Both the position numbers and the translations under genes were made by a program. From the NCBI GenBank assembly GCA_019925095.2, contig CM034407.1:62001-126000 (forward strand): a DNA stretch of 64,000 nt, given 5' to 3'. Shown here in pieces: positions 53,832-64,000 of the stretch. Each line of letters begins with the position of its first letter. Position 1 is the first letter of the stretch. A model generated the notes under the pieces. The model saw nothing but the letters and a program-made list of their open reading frames with translations. It did no database searches and was not told the DNA's origin. Origin of the DNA: Dendrolimus kikuchii (taxonomy: Eukaryota > Arthropoda > Insecta > Lepidoptera > Lasiocampidae).

Positions 53832-54121
53832 TCAGGGCAGGGGCTCCACGTAGTTCTCGGGCACGAGCCCCGCCTTGCCGTTGAGGGTGCCGCGCAGCCA
53901 GCCGGGCTCCCCCGACGCGCACACGTTCGTGATGATCTGGTTCGGCTCGAACGAGAGCTCGCCCTCGCTCTCGCCGAGGCACGCGTACAGCGTGCGCACG
54001 CGCGCGCACCGCGCCGCCGCCGCGCCCGCCACCGCCACCGCCACCGCCCCCGCCGGCGGCGGCGACGCGCTGTGGCTAGACACCGACTCGGCGCTGCTGC
54101 TGCTCGACCTGCCCACGCCCA
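53832..54121 (-). CDS. Graf-like RhoGAP, terminal exon with SH3 domain
   Basis: Exon after acceptor TGTCTGTTTGCAG, stop TGA at 53832-53834. It encodes a Ser-rich then Ala/Pro-rich linker and a C-terminal SH3 domain: VRTLYACLGESEGELSF, EPNQIITNV, EPGWLRGTLNGKAGLVPENY, VEPLP. The ALYAC, EPGW, GTLNGK and PENYVE pattern fits the C-terminal SH3 of Graf/ARHGAP26-family proteins, which act on Rho/Cdc42 at endocytic membranes. Only this end is in the window; BAR, PH and RhoGAP domains are not seen. Confidence 0.75.
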
Positions 54122-54498
54122 CTGCAAACAGACAGACAAATGTTCAACGATCTAGTCATGCAGTTGAAATCAATGAGACCCATATCAAGGCCATTATCGA
54201 TTCAGCTCGACATAACACAACACCTGATGTTGGAAAGAAATTCAATGTATCACCTAAATGCATTGAAAAAAAGACATTTTTAAACAAAAAATTTGAATTT
54301 TTAATCTTATTTGAAATCCGCAATGAATCAGTTGCCAACGGGACGCCCGTTACAATCAAACCATCGCTAAACGGAATTTTCAATTTCTCAGGTGGTACAT
54401 TAAATATAATAGAATCGTTTCACCATACATTGAGTTTATTTTCATTAAATGGCGTTGACATCTCATTGTTGTTTTTTGTATAGTAGTGGTTAGATTGT

Positions 54499-55202
54499 AG
54501 GGGTGTGCGAATATCGTTGGAATCGAATCGATTATTAATATTCGATTCGTAATCAGAATCGAATAATTTGGAACAATTCGCGAATTATCAAAATATTAGA
54601 TTTTCTATTGTTTCCAATTTGAATTCCATTACATCGTGTATCAAAATATTCTGCTTACAAATAATATACTTTTTGATTAAAAATCAATTACCCGGAGAAA
54701 ACAATTGCTCAATTTCAATATATGTACATTTCTGTCAGTAACATAAAAAATTTAGATATTAATATTGGCAAGAGATCTTTTCAATTCATTTTGGTTTTTA
54801 TAATCATTAATTTCCGTTTGAAAAAAACCTATAAAAAAAAGGTTTTTTTTATTATTATTAACATCTCTACAGACTCGAGTTCCGTACCCCTTTTTACTAC
54901 TTAATTTCTATTAAAGATTTTAAAGTCCATCCATACATGCTTAGTGTTTATTTTTGTTACTGTGTGTGACATTAATTCAGTGATTTTTATGCTGTGGTAT
55001 ACCTTAAGAATAAAAAAGGTTACACATGCAAAGTTTTAAAATACTTGAAAATTTGCGAATAATATAATAAATAGCGAATATATCGGAAAATAACAGTTTC
55101 TTTTCGAATAATTTCAATTTTCGAATTATTCGATTCGAATTAATATTCGATTCGGAACGAATAATTCGTAAGTTCAAATTATTCGCACACCCCTACTACT
55201 AC
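54499..55202. mobile_element. hAT-type MITE (704 bp) in a Graf-like gene intron
   Basis: AGGGGTGTGCGAAT at the left and ATTCGCACACCCCT near the right end are inverted repeats. The 8-bp TAGATTGT at 54491-54498 and 55203-55210 is a perfect target-site duplication, the hAT hallmark. The subterminal parts are rich in ATTCGATTCG repeats. No transposase. Confidence 0.8.
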
Positions 55203-55470
55203 TAGATTGTTAGCGCGCGATGCATTGTGAGGCACACTAGAGCTTATTGCCAATGTCGTGTGTAAAATGGCACGGCACGTTCAACACACGTTGTGCTCGC
55301 GTAGTGTCTGGGGATCACAGTTGCATCATGAAGTCTCTTCGTGTCTGTCTATGAAGGAGACAGTCGAGTGAACTCATTCCCCGCGTCTTACGACTTTGGC
55401 CAAGTTGCGAACCGGGGATTGTGGCGAGTTGTGTAACAAATTGAAAGCGTCCCCGTCTGCTCCGACTCAC

Positions 55471-55585
55471 CTCTGTGCGGCGCGAGCGGCGGCGCGAAGT
55501 GCTGCGGCAGCTGGTGGTGGTGCGGGGAGTAGTAGCGCACGCCCACGCCCAAGCCCACGCCCACGCCCACTCGATCGACCACGCT
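55471..55585 (-). CDS. Graf-like RhoGAP, internal exon
   Basis: 115-nt exon with acceptor CTTGTCCCGCAG and donor GAG|GTGAGT. It encodes SVVDRVGVGVGLGVGVRYYS then PHHHQLPQHFAPPLAPHR and one base of the next codon, in exact phase with the SH3 exon. The sequence is low-complexity linker. Membership in this gene rests on strand, phase and position. Confidence 0.6.
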
Positions 55586-55663
55586 CTGCGGGACAAGGGG
55601 AGAATCGTAGTTATGATCGTGTCTGGCCTCGCACCCGGTCCGAGCCTAAGGAAGGGCACTTAC

Positions 55664-55712
55664 AATGTCAGCGCGCGAGGCCACCGCCACCGCCATCGGC
55701 GTCGGGGACGTC
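55664..55712 (-). CDS. Graf-like RhoGAP, small internal exon
   Basis: 49-nt exon with acceptor CGTTTGTTGCAG and donor T|GTAAGTG. It encodes TSPTPMAVAVASRADI in phase with the next exon. The upstream exons of the gene were not found in the window. Confidence 0.5.
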
Positions 55713-55799
55713 CTGCAACAAACGCTTAGTCGTAAATACAAACAATAACTCATTTTCATCATAATAACAATAATAAACAAATTGAACAACATTATGAAA

Positions 55800-55964
55800 A
55801 CTCAACTCAACAAAACGGCTGGACCGATTTGAATGAATTTTTTGTGTGTGTTCAAGTGGATTCGAGGATGGTTTAGATTCACAATTGGACCCGACAGGTG
55901 GCGCTGCAATCGGGTTCTAAATTTTATTTCTTCAGGGCAGAACAACGTCTGCCGGGACAGCTAA
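55800..55964 (+). mobile_element. Helitron-like 3' end
   Basis: Ends with hairpin GGCAGA-ACAACG-TCTGCC (55936-55953), seven bases, then CTAA (55961-55964) followed by T. This matches the hairpin plus CTRR terminus of Helitrons inserted at A|T. The 5' end was not located. Confidence 0.55.
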
Positions 55965-56309
55965 TTTATATATAATATTATAACATTGTAAACATGCCGT
56001 GTCTGTACATTGAGGCTAATGCAAAAAACAACTGGAACAGACTATATAAACGATGGAGAACACGATGCATTTTTTTTTTAATTTCTTGTGTTTGTTCGGA
56101 ATTCATGTAAAATAAATACTAGGCCGATTTCGACGCAGTTTTTGCTAATCGACAGCAAATTCTGAGACTTAAAATCTGCGCTTCTTTTTATCCCGGGAAT
56201 GCCGCCATAATTTTTCTGGGAATGATTTAAAATGTGTTTAGGCTAAGATATTTTCTGCCTCGGGAATTTCAAGTCAAGTGCATTATTTTTTTACAATATA
56301 CTAAACTAA

Positions 56310-56430
56310 GCATGACAAGAGTTATGAATGTCAAAGAAGCAAAGTGAGGTTTGTAAGAATAAGCCTAAATGGCGCTCTGTTGTTCGTGCCTACCCCGCAA
56401 GGGAACTGGCGTGAAGTTATGTATGTATGT
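56310..56430 (+). mobile_element. 5'-truncated LINE 3' tail with target-site duplication
   Basis: 121-bp copy of the 3' end of the LINE at 59828-60225, ending in (ATGT)n. It is flanked by ACTAAACTAA at 56300-56309 and 56431-56440. A frameshifting extra A lies in its short coding part. Confidence 0.8.
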
Positions 56431-56663
56431 ACTAAACTAAACTACAGATTACGAGAGCAAAAACAAATTTCTGCATAATTTAGCGGGCAAATTAAAATAC
56501 GACGGCAAAAATATTTTTGATATGTAAAAATAATTTTAATTGATATTTCAAACGATGATATTGACACTAAGATTAGGCTTTTATCAAAAATGAAAATTCC
56601 TTTTTAATCATTTGACTACGGAACCCTAAAAATATTTGATCTACTTTTAGAAAAAAAAAAAAA

Positions 56664-56882
56664 GATTTTTTTTTATTGCAGTAGATCAGCAGACAGGCAG
56701 ACGGTCCACTTGATGGAAAGCGGTTACCATCGCCTATGGACATTTGCAACACCAAAGTTGCTACAAATGCGCTGCTGCTCTCTTAAGGGAAACTGGAACC
56801 TGATCACTAATGCCGGAACACAACTCAAGGTTGTTATGGCGACATACTTTAGACCAGCGGTGGTAGCCATCTAGTCGGGCAA
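56664..56882 (+). repeat. SINE-like dispersed repeat, copy 2
   Basis: Starts TTTTTTTATTGCAGTAGATC and continues through CACTTGATGGAAAGCGGTTA to a block ending near GGTAGCCATC. Same family as the copies at 47155 and 60385. Confidence 0.8.
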
Positions 56883-59254
56883 ATGCTCTACCACCTGGCA
56901 AAATTTATTTTACAATATATTTCTCGGGAAAACACCAACCGAGTATTATGCGACTGGTGAGTACGGCATGGAGACAAACTTCTCATCTACGAATGAAAAA
57001 GCAACTGTGCTCACTGTGGAGCTGAAACCACCGGGTATTCGAGACCGGCGCAACCGAGCCTCGGGGAAGAGACGGCGACGCAGTCAGCTCAATCAATGTA
57101 CGCGACAGTAAGAAAGGAGACAAACCCGGCGATGACGAACCCGGAGAGGCAGATGATCATTCCGCGCAGCCAGCACTACGATTCCGACGACGAAACGAGT
57201 CTGTCACTACACTGTCACTAGGTACGAACGGCACTACCGGCGGCGCGAGGCGTGCGATCGCGAATGCGCCGCATGCACCCGGGTCACGCGTATATATGGC
57301 GGGCGCGCGGCGCGCTATTGGTGCGCGCCGGCAGATGCGCCGCGACACGTGTGCTCTTGCGCCTGCGCACCTGCCACCTGCCGTCAGCCGCATCTCGCGC
57401 GCCACCTCGAATCACGACCCCCGCGGCCCGACACCACTCTGCCCGATCCCCGAATCAAACAAACAATTACGACACTCGTATGCGGAGAATACTTCTTTGA
57501 CCGCTCGTCGGGTGAATTTACTCCCTCTGAACATGGTTAACAATCAAAGAAATGCTCACATTAATCGCGTTATTAAAAAAAAACGATATTGCTATTAGAC
57601 GACAAGAATTACTACGATTTTTATTTTTTATCATTTTTAGGGTAGATAATCAGAACTACGGTAAAAAAAGAACTTCTACAGAATTGTGTCTCGCTCCGGT
57701 GCGATCTCTATCTGCAGTTGATTATCATGATGATATTTACACAATGAAATTTACGCGAAAATATTTTTTGATATACTGGAAAGGATAACGAACGAGAGGA
57801 TAAAATTAAAAAATGAGCCGCATGACATTTAAAAGAAGGCTGTTAGTGTGGCACATTTCAAAGGATTTTTTTTATTTAGTTTTGCTTTTTACTTTTGTAT
57901 CTATAATGAAAATTTTAAACAATTAAATCAAGATATTATAGGAAGAAGTATTCCCATTTAATCTACATTTTGAATAAAAAAATGCATAAAATTGTTGTCT
58001 AACTATTTATAATTTTCGAGAAATGGCATAGGTAATTAAAATATTTTAAGTAATTAACGTTTACGCCGCCCCAAATTAGTACATTATATTCCTATTTTTA
58101 ATAACTTACCCTGTAGACAAGTGGCATTAGTGCTAAACGAATAGAATAGAACATGTATGGAAATAATTACGGAAAATATTATGTCATTCCCATACATTTC
58201 ACGCTATATGTGTAAAGGGCAAGCTCGTAAATAAAACGTTAGTCAGCGAGTCTCGATCAACGGTAACGCAAGCTTACACTCGTGAGGCCTCTGAATAAGT
58301 TATTCGAACGCAGCGACAGTTGCTCCTGTTCGACGGAGACGATATTGACAACGCCATTGAGATTATGGGTTCGGGTCTCGGCGCAGGCAGGTGCGCATTC
58401 CATCTCGGGCTTCGGTGCGCACGCGCAGCTGCCGCGCGCCGCATTCCTGCTATCTCCCGCCGCCGCATGCGCCCGCGCCGCGAACCGGTGCCACCACTAG
58501 CCGACCGGCCCTGTCTCCCGCGAGACCACCGCGTCTTATCCAAACATAACTGTTTCCAGTTCAAATAATAACGTTCCGAGTGTTGACCCTGACCTACTTC
58601 CGATCGCTGCGAGCGTCACGTTACCGTACACCGACGCGACGCCTACTTGCAGACGGACCGACGCCTCTGTCCGTTCGCAAACAACAATAAGCAGCCGCAT
58701 TGTTGTTCATTTGTCAATCGAAACAATAGATTACAAAAACAAGGACCATTTGAGCTTTAAAAAAAAAACCACCCGCCTTGGAGCTTTCTAGTAGCTCGAC
58801 ATTGTGTAGAATATCCATCCGAAAATTCAACAGGTGCGAGTGCAATAAGGGTCATATTTAGATGAAATCAATGTAAATGATCATTTGTCGTGTTTTTTGC
58901 GCGGCACAGCTGTCGTAGACGAAGTAGGCGCGCCGCCCGCCGTCTGCCGCCGCTATCTCGGCGCGCGGCACCCGACACCTGCCACCTGGCGCACTACGAG
59001 CCCATACAATACCCCGATGCAACGCACTTAAAGTGGCTTCCACACGATAACTTTACTAGATTGACAATCGAATTGTGTAGCATGAATAGAAATATGAAAT
59101 CAAAGGTCCTGGTTGGTCGGGATCACTCGATTCGATTGCATCCAATCAAGTCGGATGTTATGGACGTTAGTTGACCAATTTTTTGACATAGTCATTAGCA
59201 CAGCGGCGTGCAGAGTGAGTGTATCATGTATGCAATGCGATGTCGTGTATTTTA
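56883..59254. other. Intergenic or intronic sequence with GC-rich islands
   Basis: GC-rich patches at 57157-57430, 58370-58530 and 58900-59000 look like promoter-CpG or exon-flank sequence. On the minus strand at 57160 an ATG opens a 23-codon hydrophobic ORF (MIICLSGFVIAGFVSFLTV start), about 130 nt downstream of an ATATATA box at 57290-57297. It could be a first exon, but nothing confirms it. No other gene is supported. Confidence 0.3.
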
Positions 59255-59413
59255 CATACATACATAACTTCACGCCAGTTCCCTTGCGGGGTAGGCACGA
59301 ACAACAGAGCGCCATTCAGGCTTATTCTTACACACCTCACTTGCTTCTTTGACATTCATAACTCTTGTCATGCACGCTCGTCTGTTCTTAAGGCTCCTAA
59401 CATCACCTTCTGC
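59255..59413 (-). mobile_element. LINE 3' tail, reverse orientation
   Basis: Reverse-complement copy of the terminal part of the LINE at 59828-60225, from the (ATGT)n tail to the GCAGAAGGTGATGT point where it is truncated. Confidence 0.75.
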
Positions 59414-59827
59414 TTCGTGTATTTTGTTGTGTTATAATCATGGTTTCAAGATGGAGGACAAGGAGGCAAAGAGGATATATCCATTCGTACCGAACGGCAA
59501 ATATTGGAGATTTTAAATCTTGAACAACCGTTATTTTGCCTATAGTCTTCATGTATTTTCTTCATCGACATTTGTAGTTCAAATCAAACCAAATTTTAGC
59601 TTCTTGTTAAAAGGCATCGTGTTTGACACAAGTTCGTTCATCACAAGCAACGAAATAGAACTAAAATTGGCGAACTTCTTTTGTAGTACATCTGGACGGA
59701 CTCAGATTGTAGCCAATTCAATCGGCAAATCTGATTGGTAATCAAATCGCATCGTGTGAACGACAAATATCATCTCTTTATGCCAACATTTGTACAAAGA
59801 TTCAGTAGTTTGTATTAAATACGTGGC

Positions 59828-60225
59828 TTGATAATGATCGCGCTCGCGGACCGCGTTCGTAATACCGAAGTAAGAAAGAGAGTTGGTCTGGAAGAGAGTG
59901 TCGGGGTGAAGGTAAGGAAAGGAATGCTCCGGTGGTTCGGGCATGTGGAAAGAATGACTAAACAGATATACAATGCAAAAGTGGACGGATGCAGAAGTCG
60001 TGAAAAGGCCACGACACACCTTCCATGATCAAATTGATCGTGTACTAGCAGAAGGTGATGTCAGGAGCCTTAAGAACAGACGAGTGTGCATGACAAGAGT
60101 TATGAATGTCAAAGAAGCAAGTGAGGTGTGTAAGAATGGGCCTAAATGGCACTCTGTTGTTCGTGCCTACCCCGCAAGGGAACTGGCGTGAAGTTATGTA
60201 TGTATGTATGTATGTTGATAATGAT
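59828..60225 (+). pseudogene. 3' end of a LINE ORF2 (RT C-terminus) with (ATGT)n tail
   Basis: Encodes the C-terminal RT signature VRKGMLRWFGHVERM, then after a frameshift near 60000 HDQIDRVLAEGDVRSLKNRR, MTRVMNVKEASEVC and AYPARELA with a stop, then (ATGT)n. The simple-repeat tail suggests an RTE-like or related clade. It is the parent type of the tails at 56310 and 59255. Confidence 0.75.
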
Positions 60226-60384
60226 AACACAACTTTTTGTTAATGTGGACCTTAATGTTAACTCGTGGAAACACAACCTTACAAGAGTATGGCATTCGTC
60301 TATATGCAATTGACGGGTCGTTGCGGAAGTAAAACAACCCCTGCATTATAAATATGTATAATTTTCTCTTTCGTATTTACATAT

Positions 60385-60610
60385 TTTTTTATTGCAGGAG
60401 ATCAGCAGACAGACAGACGGCCCACTTGATGGAAAGCGGTTACCATCGCCTATGGACATTTGCAACACCAAAGGTGCTACAAATGCACTGCTGCTCTCTT
60501 AAGGGAGACTGGAACCTGGCCACTAATGCCGGAACACAACTCAAGGTTGTTATGGCTGTGGGTTGTTTTGTCGCCTCTTACGACAGGCCGCCCCAACGCA
60601 GGAAATTGTA
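60385..60610 (+). repeat. SINE-like dispersed repeat, copy 3
   Basis: Starts TTTTTTATTGCAGGAGATCA, with the same core as copies 1 and 2, and continues to an ACAGGCCGCCCCAACGCAGG end. Confidence 0.8.
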
Positions 60611-63174
60611 TTCTTTCTCCGTTCCTGCACGGATAAAATTACATTACCAAATGAAGAAATATCCTATACACATTCAGATAATGGTGGATATAAATAACAT
60701 ATCCTTTATGACGACTCTTCTCTCTATGTAATGTAATGACAGTTGCCAACCACAAACTCAAAATCTTGGCCTGCCAGCCACTAAGCGGAAAGGTTTGTTT
60801 CGCCACATCATTACGTATGCCTGAGTCATAATAAAATTGATCAAGGCATAATAGGTTAATATTTGAAATATTGAAAAGATGTTGTGTTCCGTATGGCGCT
60901 ACACAGCAAAAATCCGATGTCCGAGGCTGCTGTAAATACAAGTACACTTTCTAGTGGCGCACGGCGGGGTTTTTTGACAATAAATAATAGTTTAAAAAAA
61001 CTAAAAAATACGCTTTTTAGAAAATCCAACTAAAAAATTGAAAATAAATTTGAATTAAAAATAATGTAAGAAAAAAATGATTTTATTGTAAAAAAAAAGC
61101 ATGGGGTGCATCATCAGATCAGCTCCATGGCACCATATTATTGAATTGTCACGCGATATACACATACGTGCAAAATTTCAGCTCAATCTGAAACCGGGAA
61201 ATCGATCAAATTTAACTTGAAAGATTCCGTTACTAACATACATATGAAGCTAATAAAAGTTACTCTTAATTTTCCACCTCTCTACTATCAACCCCTATTT
61301 TTCCATCGCGATATTTTTTTTAACTATCAATCGATCAGTTATCCCCGCTAGATGTCTACCGTTGTCACCTCTCATCCAGCATCACAATATGACCTCCGGC
61401 ATTTATGTAAACATCACGGAGTAGGGATGAGTTCCTAAAATTTTAACATCCTTGAATTCATACTTAATAAGGGCATAGAAGGACATACGTACCTTTCATT
61501 ACAAAAATTTACTGTTTCTGACAAAAAAAAAACTACTTTTAGACGATCTTTGTACAAACACAATTAAATGATTGGATAAAATCTACATTAAAGTGAGCGA
61601 AGTCGCGGGATAACCAGTAGTTGATATTGAGGCCATTCACGGAGCTTGCGAATCGGCCTCGACTTGAACACTGCCGCACTAAGAACGCTTATTTGATCAC
61701 TCGTTATAATTGTCGAGAGATATGTTGAAGCGACACATAACGTATCAACTGTCAACGATTTTAACGCTAAGTTTATAGAAACTTTGTAACTTCTTTTTAA
61801 TACGCAAATAATAAAATGAACCCTTACATAGAGCAGACGTGAATATTCTAAGCCATCGTTGCTCAACCTGGGCGGCGACCCTTGCGGGGGTCGCGTTTGA
61901 TGTTAAACGAGGTCGCAGTCTCTTATAACAAAATCTACGTATAAAAGAATATCTGCCTTAAGTGTATACAGATAGAGCTAAAATTCTTTTGAAATCTTTT
62001 AAGTTTTATTTAAATTGAAAATCAATACTAACGGGTAAAGAGAAATGTTTTATTTCGAATTAAATAAGGTTGAATTTTATGTGTGTTTCTCTTTTTAGTG
62101 TCTCTTTTTCGTGTCATTGATTTTCAAATCACAACGATCTTTCCCCAACTTATACATCGCATGGATAAAATCAATTAAAGCCAAGAGCAGGCAAGGAACG
62201 GCAGATGCTTCGTCGAGCCGGCGCTGCCCCCCCCCTCCCCTCCCCTGCACTTGCCCCCAAATCACGTGCAACCATAACCAACAAACAAAAAGTTGAAAAG
62301 CTCTACGGCGGGAACAGATCTGCGTGTACTGTTGTTTGCGTATACCTGTAGGGGAGACGGCACACTTGAACCGGCTCAAAGACACAATACTAAGTTACTG
62401 TAGCGACTAACCCTTTAGAAAGAAAGAAAATATTTTATTTAGGACAAAATCTAAGTTAATATATATAGAAAAAGAAAAAACAAAATAAGTCCTAAATTGG
62501 AGTCAGTCTCAGCATAATGCTAGCTAACAAGGACTAGCGCTGTTCTTCCGTCTGGGACCAGAAAGTGAAGTCACGGTGGACAATACAACACATAACAACA
62601 ACAAAATATATAGTATAATGCAGTCTGATAAAGTTTAATCTATCTATAAATTAACCAAATTTCATTAAATTAAAATAAATAAATTCATAAAATCATATAG
62701 CACTTGTGTCCTGCCTGAGATCACATTGTGCGTTTTGATGAGCATTTAGAAATATAATGAGTTTGAACCTAAACAACGATATTGACGTTACATTTAAATG
62801 CAAAAATGTAAACAAAAATATTTTTCAACACACTTGCTCATAAAGTGGCTCTATGGTCATCGCAATTAGGCACAGAATGACACCCATAATCCAACTGTGA
62901 CTAAAAAACATTATAACTCACTAGTGAGTTATAGATTCTTTTTTTAAATTTTATTGGTTGAGTTGCTTTGTTCTTAAAAAAGTTTTTATTCAAAAAAAAA
63001 AAGATCGTGTTCTATAGAACAAATAAATTAATGTTCCTATTGCTTGCTCATTTCTTTCAACTTCTTATTTAAATAGATAATTTTAACTCGTACGTGTTTA
63101 ATAAATAAAACTTTCACTCGTATATAACTTTTTTTATCTACTAGTTACACACTAGTACCATAATGTACTATTAT
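60611..63174. other. Intergenic sequence
   Basis: AT-rich. A C-rich run lies at 62226-62245. No gene, RNA or structured repeat that I can support. Confidence 0.4.
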
Positions 63175-63940
63175 ATTTCAACATGATCTCCCTCCAATGC
63201 TATGATGCATTTAGAATTATTCCTTGCGAAAAAAAAGTGTATTTCTTCAGTCTCGAAAATCTCCTCTACGGCAGCCATAACCGCGTCACTGTCGTGAAAA
63301 TTTCCACCAATTTCCTCCTTTAATTTTGGAAATAAGTAAATATCACTCGGGGCTAAGTTCGGAGGTTATGGTGGGTGGTCATGGAGATTGAAGTATTGGC
63401 CTTTTGGCGTGTAATCAATAAAAAGGATTCCTTCACTATCCCAAAACAACTGAGGCCATAACTTTGCCAGCGGTAGGAGCAACTCGAAATGTCTTAATCG
63501 ATGGAGAGGATGGTCGATAAGACATGCTTTATCTGTTAGTTTCAGGATCGAGGTGGTAGACCCACGTTTCATCCATGGTGATAAGACGATAGCAAAAATT
63601 ATGCAAATCGCACTGGAACATTTTGAGATTACGCCTAGAAATTTCCAAACGTCGCTTCTTGTTTTCGTCGGTTGACATTCGTGACACCCATCTTGCCGAT
63701 ACTTTTCTGAACCCCAATGCATCAATTAAAATGAACTGATTGAACGCTAGCAAAATATATCTTTAGGATCTTAGTGACATGTTTTATAGTTATTCTTCTG
63801 TCTTCCAAAACAAGATTCCCAACCTTTTTTTAACATTTTTACCCGTAACGGAGGACGAAGGCCGCCCAGAACGCGGGTCAACTTTACAGCTTGATCTACT
63901 TCTTTGAAATTCAGCCACCTAGCACGCAACCGTAGAATAG
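63175..63940 (-). pseudogene. mariner-type transposase remnant, second family
   Basis: Fragments in shifting frames from right to left: PRSGRPSSV linker (about 63870), LGFRKVSARWVSRM, ITMDETWVYHLDPETNR (first catalytic Asp, about 63565), GILFIDYTPKGQ, then a jump from LHDHPP to LSPSDIYLFPKL (third Asp) and AVEEIFETEE...CIIALEGDHVEI. The segment with the second Asp is deleted. The protein differs from the mariner at 46087-46985. Confidence 0.8.
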
Positions 63941-64000
63941 GGTACAGCATCATCCCCTAATGTCCCCTAATTGTCCGGAAAAAATATTTCGTAGACATTT

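Noticed and set aside
58274..58570. Plus-strand ORF with an LLFDGDDIDNAIEIMG start
   Set aside because: Short, in a GC-rich patch, with no splice context or family match and no similarity to neighbouring genes.
61860..61925. Short palindrome around GGCGACCCTTGCGGGGGTCGC reminiscent of hAT-derived repeats
   Set aside because: I could not find terminal inverted repeats or an 8-bp duplication, so there is no basis for a mobile-element call.
1..64000. CRISPR arrays, operons, rRNA or tRNA genes
   Set aside because: The sequence is eukaryotic. No CRISPR-like regular direct repeats with unique spacers and no rRNA or tRNA gene were seen.

Overview
The window looks like the left end of a lepidopteran (moth or butterfly) chromosome. 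Evidence: insect-type telomeric CCTAA/TTAGG tracts on the C-rich strand at the low-coordinate side, TRAS/SART-style retroelements inserted in them, mariner, hAT, Helitron, Bel-Pao and several LINE families further in, and GC-rich exons of insect housekeeping genes (Tsc1, AIFM1, a Graf-type RhoGAP).

Positions 1-27252 are a head-to-tail array of five elements (here A-E; A is cut by the window edge, B-E are complete, about 5.5-6 kb each). They are separated by pure CCTAA tracts of 32-77 bp. Each element has a 5' hairpin, a 5' region of about 2.6 kb built partly from degenerate ~250-bp modules carrying YY1/Pho-like motifs, one intact gag-like ORF1 of 505-564 codons (coiled coil, RRM-like folds, three C-terminal zinc knuckles), a 3' region of about 1.3-1.7 kb with conserved hairpins, and a poly(A) tail joined to CCTAA repeats. 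None has an endonuclease/reverse-transcriptase ORF. This is the architecture of Drosophila HeT-A, but inside canonical TTAGG repeats. The junction register fits the cut specificity reported for TRAS-type endonucleases, so I infer mobilisation in trans.

The same elements carry a conserved series of strong splice signals on the opposite strand, the TERRA direction (towards the chromosome end). These define 30-32 nt microexons, a ~108-nt exon and an inferred exon carrying UUAGG repeats, with ORF1 lying wholly inside an antisense intron. I consider this pairing of a gag-only telomeric element with a potentially spliced TERRA-like RNA the best candidate for an undescribed system.

Positions 27253-40000 are a transposon graveyard: a Bel-Pao remnant directly abutting the telomeric repeats, the last two exons of an unidentified plus-strand gene with a probable solo LTR in its intron, a decayed LINE RT, and a LINE with a restriction-like-endonuclease-type C-terminus into which a nearly complete CR1/Daphne-like LINE inserted.

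Positions 40000-64000 hold host genes: AIFM1 (minus), Tsc1/hamartin (plus), a short intron-bearing fragment (minus) and three 3' exons of a Graf-like RhoGAP (minus). Small mobile elements lie between them (two deleted mariners, a hAT MITE with 8-bp TSD, a Helitron 3' end, LINE 3' tails, a dispersed SINE-like repeat). All identifications are by eye from sequence; no database search was run.
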